A DNA stretch of 54,152 nt from Akkermansia muciniphila (GCA_945883815.1 CAMCYJ010000017.1:1-54152); one strand, 5' to 3'. Shown: positions 13,014-21,861, counted from the stretch's first letter. Numbers and translations are program-made. Notes: generated by a model from the letters alone, not told the origin.

Positions 13014-15875
13014 GTGTCCACTGTCTTTCCATCGATGGGTTGCTGGCTGAGCACCGTCCTTGCCCTCGGAGGACTCATTCTGGGGTCCGGCCGGATGGTG
13101 GCTTCGGGGCCGGATTTCACCCGTTCGGTGCGCCCCATTCTGGCGGCCAAATGCTACTCCTGCCATGGCCCAGACGCCGAGGCCCGCAAGGCGGGGTTGA
13201 GATTGGATACGGTGGAGGGTGCGACCGTACTGCTGAAATCGGGTGGCGTGGCCATTGTGCCCGGCAAGCCTTCTTCCAGCCCGCTGCTGGCTCGGGTGGT
13301 GCATTCCGATCCCGACGAACGCATGCCGCCCAAGGGGGAGCCGTTGACCCCGGATGAGGTGCGGACTTTGGAACAGTGGATCGCAGCCGGTGCTGTCTAC
13401 GCCGAGCCCTGGGCGTTCCGAGCTCTTCAAGACCCGGCTCTGCCTTCCGTTCGGGACGGGCAGTGGTGCTGGGGTGAGATGGATGCCTTCGTTCTCGCCA
13501 ATCGCGAGGCGGCGCGCCTGCCGGCTCCGGCGCGGGACATCGATGCGGCGGCATTGCTCCGGCGCTTGTCGCACGACTTGCGCGGATTGCCGCCCACGCC
13601 CGACGAAGTGCGGACCTTTTTGGCCGATCCGGCTCCCGAACACTACGCACGCTGGGTAGACCGGTATCTGGCAGATCCGGCCTTCGGTGAACGCTGGGGG
13701 CGTCACTGGCTGGACCTCGCCCGCTTTGCCGAGACCATGGCCCATGAGTTCGATTTCGAGATCCCTTATGCTTGGCGTTATCGGGATTACGTGGTCGATG
13801 CCTTCAATGCCGACTTGCCGTTGGCCCGATTCGTGGCCGAACAGGTGGCTGGCGATTTGTTGCCGCCGCGGCCTGGGCTCGGGCTTCCCAACGCCGCGCC
13901 CATTGGGACGGCCTGGTGGTTCCTAGGGCCTTCGACTCATGCTCCGGTAGACGTCCGCCAAGATGAAGCCGATCGATTGGCCGGGGCGGTGGATGTGGCG
14001 GGCCGGAGTCTCTTCGGGTTGTCGATCGCTTGTGCCCGTTGTCACGACCACAAGTTCGATCCCATCCCCACTCGCGATTTTTACGCGCTGTCCGGGGTGG
14101 CCCGCAACACGCGGCGCATCGAGGGTTTTTTGGATGCCGATGCGCGGACGCCGGAACGTGCGTTGGCAGCCCGCGAGTCTTTGGAGGCGGCAGCCAAAAT
14201 CTCCGGGGCTTCCGGAGTGACCTGCGCCCTCCAACCGGTGGGCGTCACCGTGCTGGACGACGTAGCTCAGGGGGGGGCGGGATGGTCTCGCAGCGGCCAC
14301 GCTTTCGACGCCTCGGGTTCCCGATTGGCACTCACGGCATCGGGGGAGCTTCGAGCCGCGGAGACTGGCACTCTTGACAGTGCTCGTCTTGCGTTGCCGT
14401 TGGCCGGCAGTGCTCGTTCGGCCGATTTCACCATCCAGAAACGTTATTTTCATCTCCGGTTGCGGGGCAGCGACGCGGCCTTCCGTGCCGTGGTGGACAA
14501 CTACTGGCTCGACAAGCATGTGGGCCTGCTGTTCGAGGGATACCGCCGGCGGCTCGCCCGGGCCGAGGGAGCCGAGGCGCAGAAGGATCCGCGCGAGTCG
14601 GCCTGGCGCATCGAGACCTTCGATTTCTCCCGCTATGCTGGAGAACGCGTTCACTTCGAGGTCCAGGATGACGGCCCGGGCTGGATCGAGGTCGATGCCA
14701 TCCTCACGAGCGATGCGCCCACGCCGCCACCCGCCGAACAGTGGGATCCCGACGGATTGGCCAGCGGACTGAACGGAGCGGCACCGGGTTTGGCCGAGGC
14801 ACAACGGCGAGCCGTCGAGGCCCGGGATGCGTTGCTGGCTTGTGCGCCACCCATCCGCGCCTTGGTGGCCGATGAAGGAGGTTCGTTGGACGAACCGATC
14901 CACCTGCGCGGTGCGGCTCACCGCCCGGGCGAAGCCGCTCCGCTGGCGCGTTTGTCCCTGCTGGGTGCCCGTGCCCAGGAGCCCGTGGTGGGTAGTGGGC
15001 GTCGGGCGTTGGTGGCAGCGCTTACCGATCCACGCCGCCCGTTCTTGTGGCGAACCACCGCCAATCGAATTTGGCTCAAGATGTTCGGGCGCGGAATCGT
15101 CGAGACGCCCGATGATTTCGGGCAACTCGGTGGCACTCCCTGGAGCCCGGAATTGCTCGATCATTTGGCATCCCGGCTGAGTCGGGGCCATACCTTCAAG
15201 CAACTCATCCGGGACATCGCTCTTTCCCATGCCTATCGGGCCGCAGCCGATCCCGGCGAGACGCCTGCGGAAGTCTGGTCGCCGCTGCCAGTCCGACGCC
15301 TCGATGCCGAGGAGATCCGCGATGCCATGCTGGCAGCCTCCGGAACCCTCGATCGCACGGCGGGCGGCGTCAGTGTGCCGGCTCGCCTCACCGAGCACAT
15401 GCAAGGGCGCGGCCGCCCCGGGAAGTCCGGGCCGATCGACGGGGCCCGTCGGCGCAGTGTGTACCTGGAGACGCGGCGCAATTTTCTCGATCCCTTCCTG
15501 CAAGCCTTTGACCAACCCGCTCCGGCCAGCACCTGCGGTCGGCGGCATGCCTCCAATGTGCCGGCACAATCCTTGGCCCTAATGAACAGCGAGTTGGTTC
15601 ATCTGATGGCCCGGCGGTGGGCCGAAACGCTCCTCCCGGAGGGCGCTTCCGCGAGCGCCGCTTCCGCCGATTTGGAACGAGCGCGCATCGAAACGCTCTG
15701 GCTCTCGGCCTTCTCCCGGTGGCCGCGCGCCGAGGAGGTTCGCATGGCTTTGGAGTTCTTGGACTCCGAACGCTCCGTGTCTTCGGATACGCCGCCGTTG
15801 GCTCGCGAACGGTCCGCCTACGCGGCCTTGAATCACGCGCTCTTCGCCTCCAAAGAATTTGTCTTCCTCCGATGA
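13014..15875 (+). CDS. PSCyt1-PSCyt2-PSD1 planctomycete-type cytochrome-domain protein (DUF1549/DUF1553)
   Basis: 953 residues. After a signal peptide comes a c-type haem domain with K-C-Y-S-C-H-G (C47, C50, H51) and the distal region E-R-M-P-P-K-G-E-P-L. PSCyt2/DUF1549 follows (about 150-370: R-R-L-S-H-D-L-R-G-L-P-P-T-P, W-G-R-H-W-L-D-L-A-R, C-A-R-C-H-D-H-K-F-D-P-I), then an insert with a beta-rich domain (about 400-580). PSD1/DUF1553 closes the protein (about 640-950: P-F-L-W-R-T-T-A-N-R-I-W, G-R-R-H-A-S-N-V-P-A-Q-S-L-A-L-M-N). The exact reaction is unknown; the paired PSD1/DUF1501 cassette is widespread in this phylum and thought to be redox-linked and periplasmic. The start is GTG 13014; ATG 13035 is an alternative. 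It overlaps the next gene by four bases. Confidence 0.9.
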   Translation: MSTVFPSMGCWLSTVLALGGLILGSGRMVASGPDFTRSVRPILAAKCYSCHGPDAEARKAGLRLDTVEGATVLLKSGGVAIVPGKPSSSPLLARVVHSDPDERMPPKGEPLTPDEVRTLEQWIAAGAVYAEPWAFRALQDPALPSVRDGQWCWGEMDAFVLANREAARLPAPARDIDAAALLRRLSHDLRGLPPTPDEVRTFLADPAPEHYARWVDRYLADPAFGERWGRHWLDLARFAETMAHEFDFEIPYAWRYRDYVVDAFNADLPLARFVAEQVAGDLLPPRPGLGLPNAAPIGTAWWFLGPSTHAPVDVRQDEADRLAGAVDVAGRSLFGLSIACARCHDHKFDPIPTRDFYALSGVARNTRRIEGFLDADARTPERALAARESLEAAAKISGASGVTCALQPVGVTVLDDVAQGGAGWSRSGHAFDASGSRLALTASGELRAAETGTLDSARLALPLAGSARSADFTIQKRYFHLRLRGSDAAFRAVVDNYWLDKHVGLLFEGYRRRLARAEGAEAQKDPRESAWRIETFDFSRYAGERVHFEVQDDGPGWIEVDAILTSDAPTPPPAEQWDPDGLASGLNGAAPGLAEAQRRAVEARDALLACAPPIRALVADEGGSLDEPIHLRGAAHRPGEAAPLARLSLLGARAQEPVVGSGRRALVAALTDPRRPFLWRTTANRIWLKMFGRGIVETPDDFGQLGGTPWSPELLDHLASRLSRGHTFKQLIRDIALSHAYRAAADPGETPAEVWSPLPVRRLDAEEIRDAMLAASGTLDRTAGGVSVPARLTEHMQGRGRPGKSGPIDGARRRSVYLETRRNFLDPFLQAFDQPAPASTCGRRHASNVPAQSLALMNSELVHLMARRWAETLLPEGASASAASADLERARIETLWLSAFSRWPRAEEVRMALEFLDSERSVSSDTPPLARERSAYAALNHALFASKEFVFLR

Positions 15876-17332
15876 ACACGCCCCGGACTCACCATTGCGG
15901 CCGGTTTCACGCCACGCCCATGAGTCGCCGCGACATGCTGGCGGCCTCCGGCGGAGGGTTCGGGTTGTTGGCATTGGCCGGTTTGTTCGGGCCAACGGGT
16001 GCCGCGGCGGGTGCCGGGTCGGGAGTTGCCGGTGGATCATCGCGGGATTCCGGGGTTTTGACTTCAACCCATTCCCGGGCGCGGGCGCGCAGCGTGATCT
16101 TCCTTTATCAGGATGGAGGGCCGTCGCAAATGGACACCTTCGATCCCAAGCCGCGTCTGGCCGATTACCACGGCAAGCCGTTTCCGATGGCGATGGCGCC
16201 CACGCAGTTCAACAACAACGGCAACACGCTGGCCTCACCTTGGAAGTTCAGCCAACACGGGCAGTCGGGCATTCCCATTTCGGAGCTCTTTCCGAACCTT
16301 GGGCGTGTGGCCGATGAATTGTGCGTGGTCCGCTCGATGACGAGTGAGTTCAGCGAGCACACCAATGCCAATTACTTCCTGCACACGGGCTCTGGCATTC
16401 CCGGTCGGCCGTCCATGGGGGCCTGGATGTCTTATGGCCTGGGCAGCGAGAACGACAACTTGCCGGGCTTTGTCGTGGTGGAAGGCGGGCTCGTGCCCCC
16501 GGGCGGGTTGGACTGTTTTTCTGCCGGATTCCTGCCGGCGCGCCATCAGGGGTCCATCTTGCGTCCACGCGGTGAGGCTATCGCCGACGCCGCACCGCGG
16601 GATCCGGAGACTGTTCAGCAACGCAAGCGTCAGTTGATTGGACGCCTCGATTCAGCCTTCGCCCACGAGACCGGGGCCGAGGCCATCGAGAGCGCGATTG
16701 CCAATCACGAACTGGCCTACCGGATGCAGGCCGCGGTTCCCGAACTCGCGGCGCTGGACGGAGAGAGTGCGGAAACCAAGGCACTCTACGGTTTCGATAG
16801 CCCGTTCGAGCCGACTCGGATTTATGCCCGCGAATGCTGTCTGGCGCGGCGGTTGGTGGAACGGGGTGTGCGGTTCATTGAAGTCACTTGCCCTCGAACC
16901 ATCGGTGACCGCTGGGATCAGCACGGTGACCTGAAGGCCGGGCACGAGGCCAATGCCCGTGCGGTCGATCAACCCATCACGGCGCTGATCTTGGATCTCA
17001 AGCGGCGCGGCCTGCTGGATTCGACGCTGCTCGTGTGGTCCGGAGAATTCGGGCGGACTCCCTTCGCCCAGGGATCCAACGGTCGTGACCACAATCCGTT
17101 CGGGTTCTCGGTGTGGATGGCTGGCGGCGGGATTCGCGGTGGCAGCATCATCGGCGCCACGGATGAGTTCGGTTATCGGTCGGTGGACAAGATTTGTCGG
17201 GTGCATGACCTGCACGCCACGGTGTTGCATCAAATGGGCGTGGATCACCGGCGACTGACCTTCCGCTCGGGCGGGCGAGATCATCGCCTCACCGACGTCC
17301 ATGGGGAGCTCATCGAGGGCGCGATCGGTTGA
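15872..17332 (+). CDS. DUF1501 family protein with Tat-type leader
   Basis: 486 residues. The ATG at 15872 overlaps the stop of the PSD1 gene (ATGA), which fixes the start although the frame is open further upstream. The leader M-S-R-R-D-M-L-A-A-S-G-G-G-F is a twin-arginine type. The body shows the DUF1501 signature: Q-D-G-G-P-S-Q-M-D-T-F-D-P-K-P, E-H-T-N-A-N-Y-F-L-H-T-G, W-D-Q-H-G, S-G-E-F-G-R-T-P-F, R-D-H-N-P-F-G-F-S-V-W-M-A-G-G-G. The fold belongs to the alkaline-phosphatase/sulfatase-like superfamily. PSD1 and DUF1501 are probably made together and exported, PSD1 by Sec with haem and DUF1501 folded by Tat. Function unassigned. Confidence 0.9.
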   Translation: MNTPRTHHCGRFHATPMSRRDMLAASGGGFGLLALAGLFGPTGAAAGAGSGVAGGSSRDSGVLTSTHSRARARSVIFLYQDGGPSQMDTFDPKPRLADYHGKPFPMAMAPTQFNNNGNTLASPWKFSQHGQSGIPISELFPNLGRVADELCVVRSMTSEFSEHTNANYFLHTGSGIPGRPSMGAWMSYGLGSENDNLPGFVVVEGGLVPPGGLDCFSAGFLPARHQGSILRPRGEAIADAAPRDPETVQQRKRQLIGRLDSAFAHETGAEAIESAIANHELAYRMQAAVPELAALDGESAETKALYGFDSPFEPTRIYARECCLARRLVERGVRFIEVTCPRTIGDRWDQHGDLKAGHEANARAVDQPITALILDLKRRGLLDSTLLVWSGEFGRTPFAQGSNGRDHNPFGFSVWMAGGGIRGGSIIGATDEFGYRSVDKICRVHDLHATVLHQMGVDHRRLTFRSGGRDHRLTDVHGELIEGAIG

Positions 17333-17408
17333 AGGTGTCGGCCGGGTCGGCATTGTCTTCGCGGCGAAGGCTTCGAAGGCTGCCAAGGCGGCGAGGCCGG
17401 CCGGGCGC

Positions 17409-18158
17409 TCACCGAGCCCACGCCCGCACCGTTTGCCAGGCGATGGATTGCAGGAAGGCCCCGTCATCTGCCGACACCCCGTCGGGTCGGTAGGGCAGTC
17501 CTTCTGGAGAGACGCCAAAGAGGGTCGCGTAATGGACGCAGGCGGCCAGATAGGTTCCGTGCAAGGTCTCGTGTTCCCGATCCTTGCCCAGCATGGCGAG
17601 TTGAGGACGGGCTTCGAGCGAACGCCGGAAGGCCCATCCCACTGGAGCCACCGGAATATTCAGTTCTGTTTCGAGGCTTCGATGGGCGTCGGCGATTTGC
17701 TCGAGCGAGATCCAGCCGAGGCGTTCATAGGGCCAGGCCATGAAGAGCACCGGGCGAGCGCCATGGGATCGAATCTCCTGATCGAAGCGCCGGACGTATT
17801 CTTGGAAGGGAGCGATGCTGTGCTCGGTGAGTTCCGGGAGGTCGTCCTGTAGGATGACTTGATCGTAGTGTCCTTGCTGGATGCGTTCGTGCACTGCGGG
17901 CAATCCGTGGAGGATGCGCAGCGTGGCACCGCCTTGCGTGGCTCGATCGGCCACGAGGATGCGGGGAGGGGTTGCGGATGCGGCTAGCAGACGGACGTGG
18001 TTCTCCAGGCCGCCATTGTAATAGGTGAGGCTGTTGCCCACGAAGAGGAGTCGCATTGGAGGCGTCGGGGTGGATGAAATCGTCGAAGGGCCCGCGGATC
18101 GACAAGCAGTCAGGAGCAGCGGCACGAGCCAAATCCAACCGGTCCATCGAAGAGGCAT
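17409..18158 (-). CDS. SGNH/GDSL-type hydrolase lipoprotein
   Basis: 249 residues. A lipobox (L-L-L-T-A-C, Cys19) follows a short hydrophobic leader. Block I is L-L-F-V-G-N-S-L-T-Y-Y-N-G, with Ser as the presumed nucleophile. V-I-L-Q-D-D-L-P-E-L takes the place of the usual N-containing block. The C-terminal L-H-G-T-Y-L-A-A supplies His-Gly-Thr-Tyr as in the DUF4886-like SGNH proteins. A periplasmic or surface ester hydrolase acting on carbohydrate acyl groups is plausible from the neighbours. It runs convergent to the DUF1501 gene (76 bp gap) and divergent from the GNAT gene. Confidence 0.7.
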   Translation of the reverse strand: MPLRWTGWIWLVPLLLTACRSAGPSTISSTPTPPMRLLFVGNSLTYYNGGLENHVRLLAASATPPRILVADRATQGGATLRILHGLPAVHERIQQGHYDQVILQDDLPELTEHSIAPFQEYVRRFDQEIRSHGARPVLFMAWPYERLGWISLEQIADAHRSLETELNIPVAPVGWAFRRSLEARPQLAMLGKDREHETLHGTYLAACVHYATLFGVSPEGLPYRPDGVSADDGAFLQSIAWQTVRAWAR

Positions 18159-18244
18159 GGGCCGACGCTAGGCTTTCGTGTCGAAGCGGTGCAAGATCGC
18201 CCCGTGAGTCGGCCCGCTTCCATGCCGGCGCAGCGATACAAACC

Positions 18245-18808
18245 ATGGTCCGCATCAAGCTCGCTCAAGAGGTGTCGGAGTTGGAGGGCATCCTTGCGTT
18301 GCAACGGCGCAACTTGAAGCGGTGCCTGAGCGAATACGAGGCCGAGGAGCAGGGGTTCTTGATTGCCGAATACGATTTGGCCTACCTCCAGCAAATGCAG
18401 GCGCAGCGACCTTCGGTGGTCGCCGTGGACGACGGTCGGGTTGTGGGATACGCGCTGGTGGTCACGCAGGAGGTTCGGAAGGGCCTCCCGTTCATCTCGG
18501 ACTTGTTCGACGAAATCGATCGGATCTCCTATCGAGGCGCGTTGCTGGCCGGAACCGATTACGTGGTGGTGGGACAACTGTGTGTGGACAAGGACTACCG
18601 GGGCCAAGGGTTGGTGGACCGGTTGTATGGGTGTTTTCGCGCGTCGTTGGACGCTCGTTATCGATGCGGAGTGACCGACATTGCTCGGGCGAACCGCCGA
18701 TCACTCAAGGCGCACCAGAAGGTGGGTTTCGAGGTCATCCACGCCATCGAATACGAAGGCCGGACCTGGGATGTGGTGCTTTGGGATTGGTCGGAATTAG
18801 GGCGGTGA
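18245..18808 (+). CDS. GNAT family N-acetyltransferase
   Basis: 187 residues from ATG 18245; the frame is open upstream but that part is antisense to the SGNH hydrolase gene. The acetyl-CoA loop is seen in Q-L-C-V-D-K-D-Y-R-G-Q-G-L-V-D-R-L-Y (motif A, R/Q-x-x-G-x-G/A form) after V-V-A-V-D-D-G-R-V-V-G-Y-A. The C-terminal motif B region is R-S-L-K-A-H-Q-K-V-G-F. Cytosolic, substrate unknown. The unusual run E-I-D-R-I-S-Y-R-G between domains suggests a specific subfamily. Confidence 0.8.
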   Translation: MVRIKLAQEVSELEGILALQRRNLKRCLSEYEAEEQGFLIAEYDLAYLQQMQAQRPSVVAVDDGRVVGYALVVTQEVRKGLPFISDLFDEIDRISYRGALLAGTDYVVVGQLCVDKDYRGQGLVDRLYGCFRASLDARYRCGVTDIARANRRSLKAHQKVGFEVIHAIEYEGRTWDVVLWDWSELGR

Positions 18809-19364
18809 CGGCAGGGGACGAGGGTGGTTCGAGGTGTGATGAGGTGAGGTCGGTGAGGTGGTTTTTTGGTGATGCGCGTGGGTGAGGTTTCGAGGGGTTA
18901 CGGAGCTTTGTTTTCGGAGTGCCCCAACGGGGCACGGCATACCAGCCCAGGGCAACGCCCTGGGATCAAAAACCTCGGACATTTTGGCGTTCTGTAGGAA
19001 CGCTGCAGACGCGCGGATCTACCGACCGGCCTAGGCGCTATGCGGCGTTCCTTCAGAACGCGCCCGATTCCGGATGCCTATCCCCAGGGTTTCACCCTGG
19101 GCTGGTATGCATTGCCCCGTTGGGGCAAGGGGGGCACCCGAGGGTCGATAGACCGTGTTCCGTTAGGATCTCGGGGTGGTACCTGAGGTTGATATGTTAC
19201 CCCATTGGGGCGGGGGGATATATCCGGCGGTCGATAGGCCGTGTCCCGTTGGGATCGTAGGTATGTGGAAGACGGGTCGTTCAGGTTCGAAGGCACCTCC
19301 ACGGACTCAGGGTGCCGGGATTGGGCGGGACAGGTGGAGAACTTTCAGGGAGGTTTTTCTCTAG
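18809..19364. other. 556-bp intergenic region rich in structured repeats
   Basis: After the GNAT stop comes a G-rich stretch with several GTGAGGT heptamers (18830-18900), then the large inverted repeat described separately. A third, related tract follows at 19140-19270 (GTCGATAGACCGTGTTCCG and, 70 bp later, GTCGATAGGCCGTGTCCCG). Small open frames here translate to repeat peptides (Q-P-R-A-T-P-W and similar) and should not be called genes. Confidence 0.7.
18921..19126. repeat. 44-bp inverted repeat made of nested palindromes
   Basis: The left arm 18921-18964 and right arm 19083-19126 are reverse complements with a few mismatches. Each arm contains two palindromes of its own (GCCCCAACGGGGC and CCCAGGGCAACGCCCTGGG in the left arm). 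The 118-bp spacer holds a further pair, GCGTTCTGTAGGAACGC and GCGTTCCTTCAGAACGC. This is a dispersed repeat type that I recall seeing in Verrucomicrobia and Planctomycetes genomes. Confidence 0.85.
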
Positions 19365-20618
19365 ATGAAACCGCGAAAATCAAGGAGCTGGGGGTGGGTG
19401 GGTGCTCTGGTTTTCAACCTGCTGGTGCTGCGCGCTGAGGAACCCAAGAACAGTGACCTGGATGTCATTCGCGATGAATCCAAGGTGCCCCCTTACCAGT
19501 TGCCGCCAGCGCTGGTTTCCGCCGAGGGGCGGACTATCACCAACGCGCAAGACTGGTTCCAAATCCGACGCCCACAGTTGATCGCGCTCTTCGGGAATCT
19601 GGTTTATGGCGTCGTGCCGAAACCGGAAGTGCCGGTTCAAACCTCAGTGGAGGTGGTGAAGACCGATCGTGAGTTCTTCGGCGGCAAGGCCACCCGGAAG
19701 GATGTCCGGCTTCGCTTCCACAATACCAAGGGGGAGGTCGATTTGCGGATCCTGGTCATCACACCCAATGGAACCGGCAAGCCGTCTCCGGTCTTCATGC
19801 TCCACAGTTTTTCCGGCACCCGGGACGACGGCCATGATCCGCATCCCAATCGCCCGGGGTACTTGCGCAACGGCGTGCCGCTGGGCGAACTGCTCCAACG
19901 GGGATTTGGTTTTGTGGTGGTGCCCCAATCGGACCTCACCCGTCACAACGAGGTGGAGTTTCTCAAGGGAATCCACCCGCTGTTTTATCGGGAGCACCAG
20001 AATTTTCCCAAATCCTACGAGTGGGGCGTGATTTCGGCCGTAGCCTGGGGTGGCTCCCGGGCGATGGATTATCTGGAGACCGATTCCGACGTGGACGCCC
20101 GGCGGGTGGCCATCATGGGTCATTCCAAAATGGGCAAGACCGCTCTGTGGACAGCGGCTCAAGACACCCGATTTGCCCTGGTGATTTCGGCGCAATCGGG
20201 TTGTGGCGGAGCGGCTCTCTGGAAACGCAATTTCGGTGAGAACATGGAGAAGATGGTCACGCGTTTCCCGTATTGGTTGTGCCGCAATGCCGCCCGGTTC
20301 GCGCGCAATGAAGACGACTTGCCCGTTGATCAGCATGAGTTGCTGGCGTGCATCGCGCCGAGGCCGTTGTATGTCGCCAGTGGGGTGGAAGACCTCTGGG
20401 CCGATCCGGTGGGGGAATACCTCTCCGCCCATCATGCTTCCGAGGTGTACCGATTGCTGGGCAAGAAGGGTTTGGATTCGCCGACGCCACCTCCTGTCGG
20501 CACCGCTCTGATCGAGGGGGATATCGCCTACCACAATCGACCCGGTGGCCACTCGGTGGAACTCTACGACTGGCAGAAATTCCTCGAGTTCGCGGAGCGC
20601 CATTTTCGGATGCGATAG
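19365..20618 (+). CDS. Exported CE15-like (glucuronoyl esterase family) alpha/beta hydrolase
   Basis: 417 residues with an N-terminal signal (residues 8-24, ending VLRA-EE). The nucleophile elbow is M-G-H-S-K-M-G-K-T-A-L-W (Ser254), the bacterial CE15 variant of G-C-S-R-x-G-K. Other family marks are Q-S-G-C-G-G-A-A-L (279), F-P-Y-W-L-C (301), A-P-R-P-L-Y-V-A-S-G, E-D-L-W-A-D-P, and the catalytic His396 in R-P-G-G-H-S-V. Known members cleave the ester between glucuronic acid and lignin; some act on other uronate esters. The SGNH and sulfatase genes nearby suit a plant or algal polysaccharide locus. The ATG at 19365 follows an open leader of repeats. Confidence 0.85.
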   Translation: MKPRKSRSWGWVGALVFNLLVLRAEEPKNSDLDVIRDESKVPPYQLPPALVSAEGRTITNAQDWFQIRRPQLIALFGNLVYGVVPKPEVPVQTSVEVVKTDREFFGGKATRKDVRLRFHNTKGEVDLRILVITPNGTGKPSPVFMLHSFSGTRDDGHDPHPNRPGYLRNGVPLGELLQRGFGFVVVPQSDLTRHNEVEFLKGIHPLFYREHQNFPKSYEWGVISAVAWGGSRAMDYLETDSDVDARRVAIMGHSKMGKTALWTAAQDTRFALVISAQSGCGGAALWKRNFGENMEKMVTRFPYWLCRNAARFARNEDDLPVDQHELLACIAPRPLYVASGVEDLWADPVGEYLSAHHASEVYRLLGKKGLDSPTPPPVGTALIEGDIAYHNRPGGHSVELYDWQKFLEFAERHFRMR

Positions 20619-20724
20619 TCCGATGTCTGGGCGGTCGGGCTCTGAAGAGTTCGGTCGGCGAAGTAGGATCGTCTGCCCCGCCGCTCACCGCCTTGCCCAA
20701 CCCAGAATTCCCCAACCGCAGGAC

Positions 20725-20745
20725 CCCTCCCCATTTTCAGACAGG
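20725..20745. repeat. 21-bp element shared, inverted, with the window's right end
   Basis: Bases 20725-20745 (ending TTTTCAGACAGG) are the exact reverse complement of 54082-54102. The element looks like the tip of an insertion-sequence terminal repeat. It lies about 20 bp from the alkaline-phosphatase remnant. Confidence 0.7.
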
Positions 20746-20763
20746 TTCTCAGAGCGAAGTGAA

Positions 20764-20906
20764 CTATGCGGTGCGCGAATACTCGGCGACGTTCTCGGTG
20801 GTTGGAGACTCGCAGGCGCCAGCCACCAGGGTTTCCTGCGGATTGCGGAAGGAGAGCCCGGCGAAGTCGAGGTAGTGGTGATGACTGTTGCCGCCATCAA
20901 TCGGTG
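20764..20906 (-). pseudogene. C-terminal remnant of an alkaline phosphatase paralogue
   Basis: On the minus strand the frame ending at the TAG 20764-20766 encodes H-Y-L-D-F-A-G-L-S-F-R-N-P-Q-E, then T-L-V-A-G-A-C, then T-T-E-N-V-A-E-Y. This matches the last 35 or so residues of the intact PhoA-type protein at 26046-27551 almost word for word. Nucleotide similarity covers 20775-20878 against 26051-26155 with scattered substitutions and one indel. Everything upstream of the fragment is gone. Most substitutions keep the protein sense, so the copy lived as a gene for some time before deletion. Confidence 0.8.
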
Positions 20907-20959
20907 CCTTTGAGGAAGGTGCATTCCGTAGGCTAGAGTTTTGAGTTTTCGGGCCTGGG

Positions 20960-21790
20960 TCACTGCAGGGGCGGATGCATGGGAGGCGATGGCTGTTTGA
21001 CCTTACCGTGCTGTTGAGGTTCCCAAGAGCGGTAGCGAAGGAGACATTGGATCGCCTCGATCCCGTGTCGAAGGCGGATCTTCTTTCCCTCTGCCTTGGA
21101 GCGCCCGCTGTAGCTCACAGGAACTTCGATGATCCGGATTCCCAGGCGGCTCAGTTTTGAGGTCACCTCGGGGCAGAATCCGAAGCCGTCTTCCTGAAGT
21201 TCCATTCGGCGAAGAATTTCGAGCGGGATCAACTTCAGGCAGGTGGCTTCGTCGGTGAGTCGCTGTCCGAGCAACAGGTTGGACAGACCCGTGAGAAGCC
21301 GGTTGCCGAGGCGATGAAGCCCGACCCAGGGGGATTTCGACGGCCCTGGTGAACGGGGTGACAAGAATCGCGAGCCATACACCGCGACGGGGTGCTGTAA
21401 TCCCTGAATGGCCGCGCTGAGCGCGGGGTAATCGGCCGGGTCATACTCCAGATCGGCATCCTGGATGAGAACCCACGGGCACGTCGCATGGGCAAGCCCG
21501 GTGCGGATGGCCGATCCCTTTCCCTGATTGGACGAATGCCTGAGGTGGGTGACCCGCGAACTAGCGAAACGCCTGTCGGCAAGAAGTTGTCCGGTTGCGT
21601 CCGTGGAACCGTCATCAACGACGATCACCTGACCGACTTCGGGGCGAGCCAACACCCGGGTGATGATTTCGGAAAGGGTTCGGGCTTCGTTGAAGACTGG
21701 GATGATGACTGAAATGCCCTCCGCCCCAAGGGGGCTTCGGGGCACCACAAAACCATCCATCGTTTTGTGCTCTGCCTGCTGAAGGGGCAT
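20960..21790 (-). CDS. Family 2 glycosyltransferase (DPM1-like)
   Basis: 276 residues. The GT-A fold motifs run in order: S-V-I-I-P-V-F-N-E-A (28-37), I-V-V-D-D-G-S-T-D, N-Q-G-K-G-S-A-I-R-T-G, and Q-D-A-D-L-E-Y-D-P, whose Asp-x-Asp binds the metal and nucleotide sugar. This set fits the dolichyl/polyprenyl-phosphate mannose synthase group (DPM1-like), which makes a lipid-linked sugar on the cytosolic face. No C-terminal transmembrane segment is seen, so it is the soluble form. The start is ATG 21790 or ATG 21760. The hairpin terminator just upstream separates it from the AT-rich cluster. Confidence 0.85.
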   Translation of the reverse strand: MPLQQAEHKTMDGFVVPRSPLGAEGISVIIPVFNEARTLSEIITRVLARPEVGQVIVVDDGSTDATGQLLADRRFASSRVTHLRHSSNQGKGSAIRTGLAHATCPWVLIQDADLEYDPADYPALSAAIQGLQHPVAVYGSRFLSPRSPGPSKSPWVGLHRLGNRLLTGLSNLLLGQRLTDEATCLKLIPLEILRRMELQEDGFGFCPEVTSKLSRLGIRIIEVPVSYSGRSKAEGKKIRLRHGIEAIQCLLRYRSWEPQQHGKVKQPSPPMHPPLQ

Positions 21791-21800
21791 GGATCAAACT

Positions 21801-21841
21801 AAAAACCACGCTCCGGGCGGTGCATGTGGCCAGAGCGTGGT
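21801..21841 (-). terminator. Rho-independent terminator of the Cys-rich/MauE-like cluster
   Basis: Read on the minus strand: ACCACGCTC (21841-21833), a 19-base loop, GAGCGTGGT (21813-21805), then a run of T. It begins 20 bases beyond the stop of the Cys-rich gene at 21862 and before the glycosyltransferase start. Confidence 0.75.
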
Positions 21842-21861
21842 GTTTTGTCAGACTATTAATT

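Noticed and set aside
13923-15569. A 548-codon minus-strand frame opposite PSD1
   Set aside because: Shadow of a gene with haem, DUF1549 and DUF1553 signatures.
18809-19364. Several small open frames in the repeat-rich gap
   Set aside because: They translate palindromic repeat DNA and contain repeat peptides; no start signals or conserved protein features.
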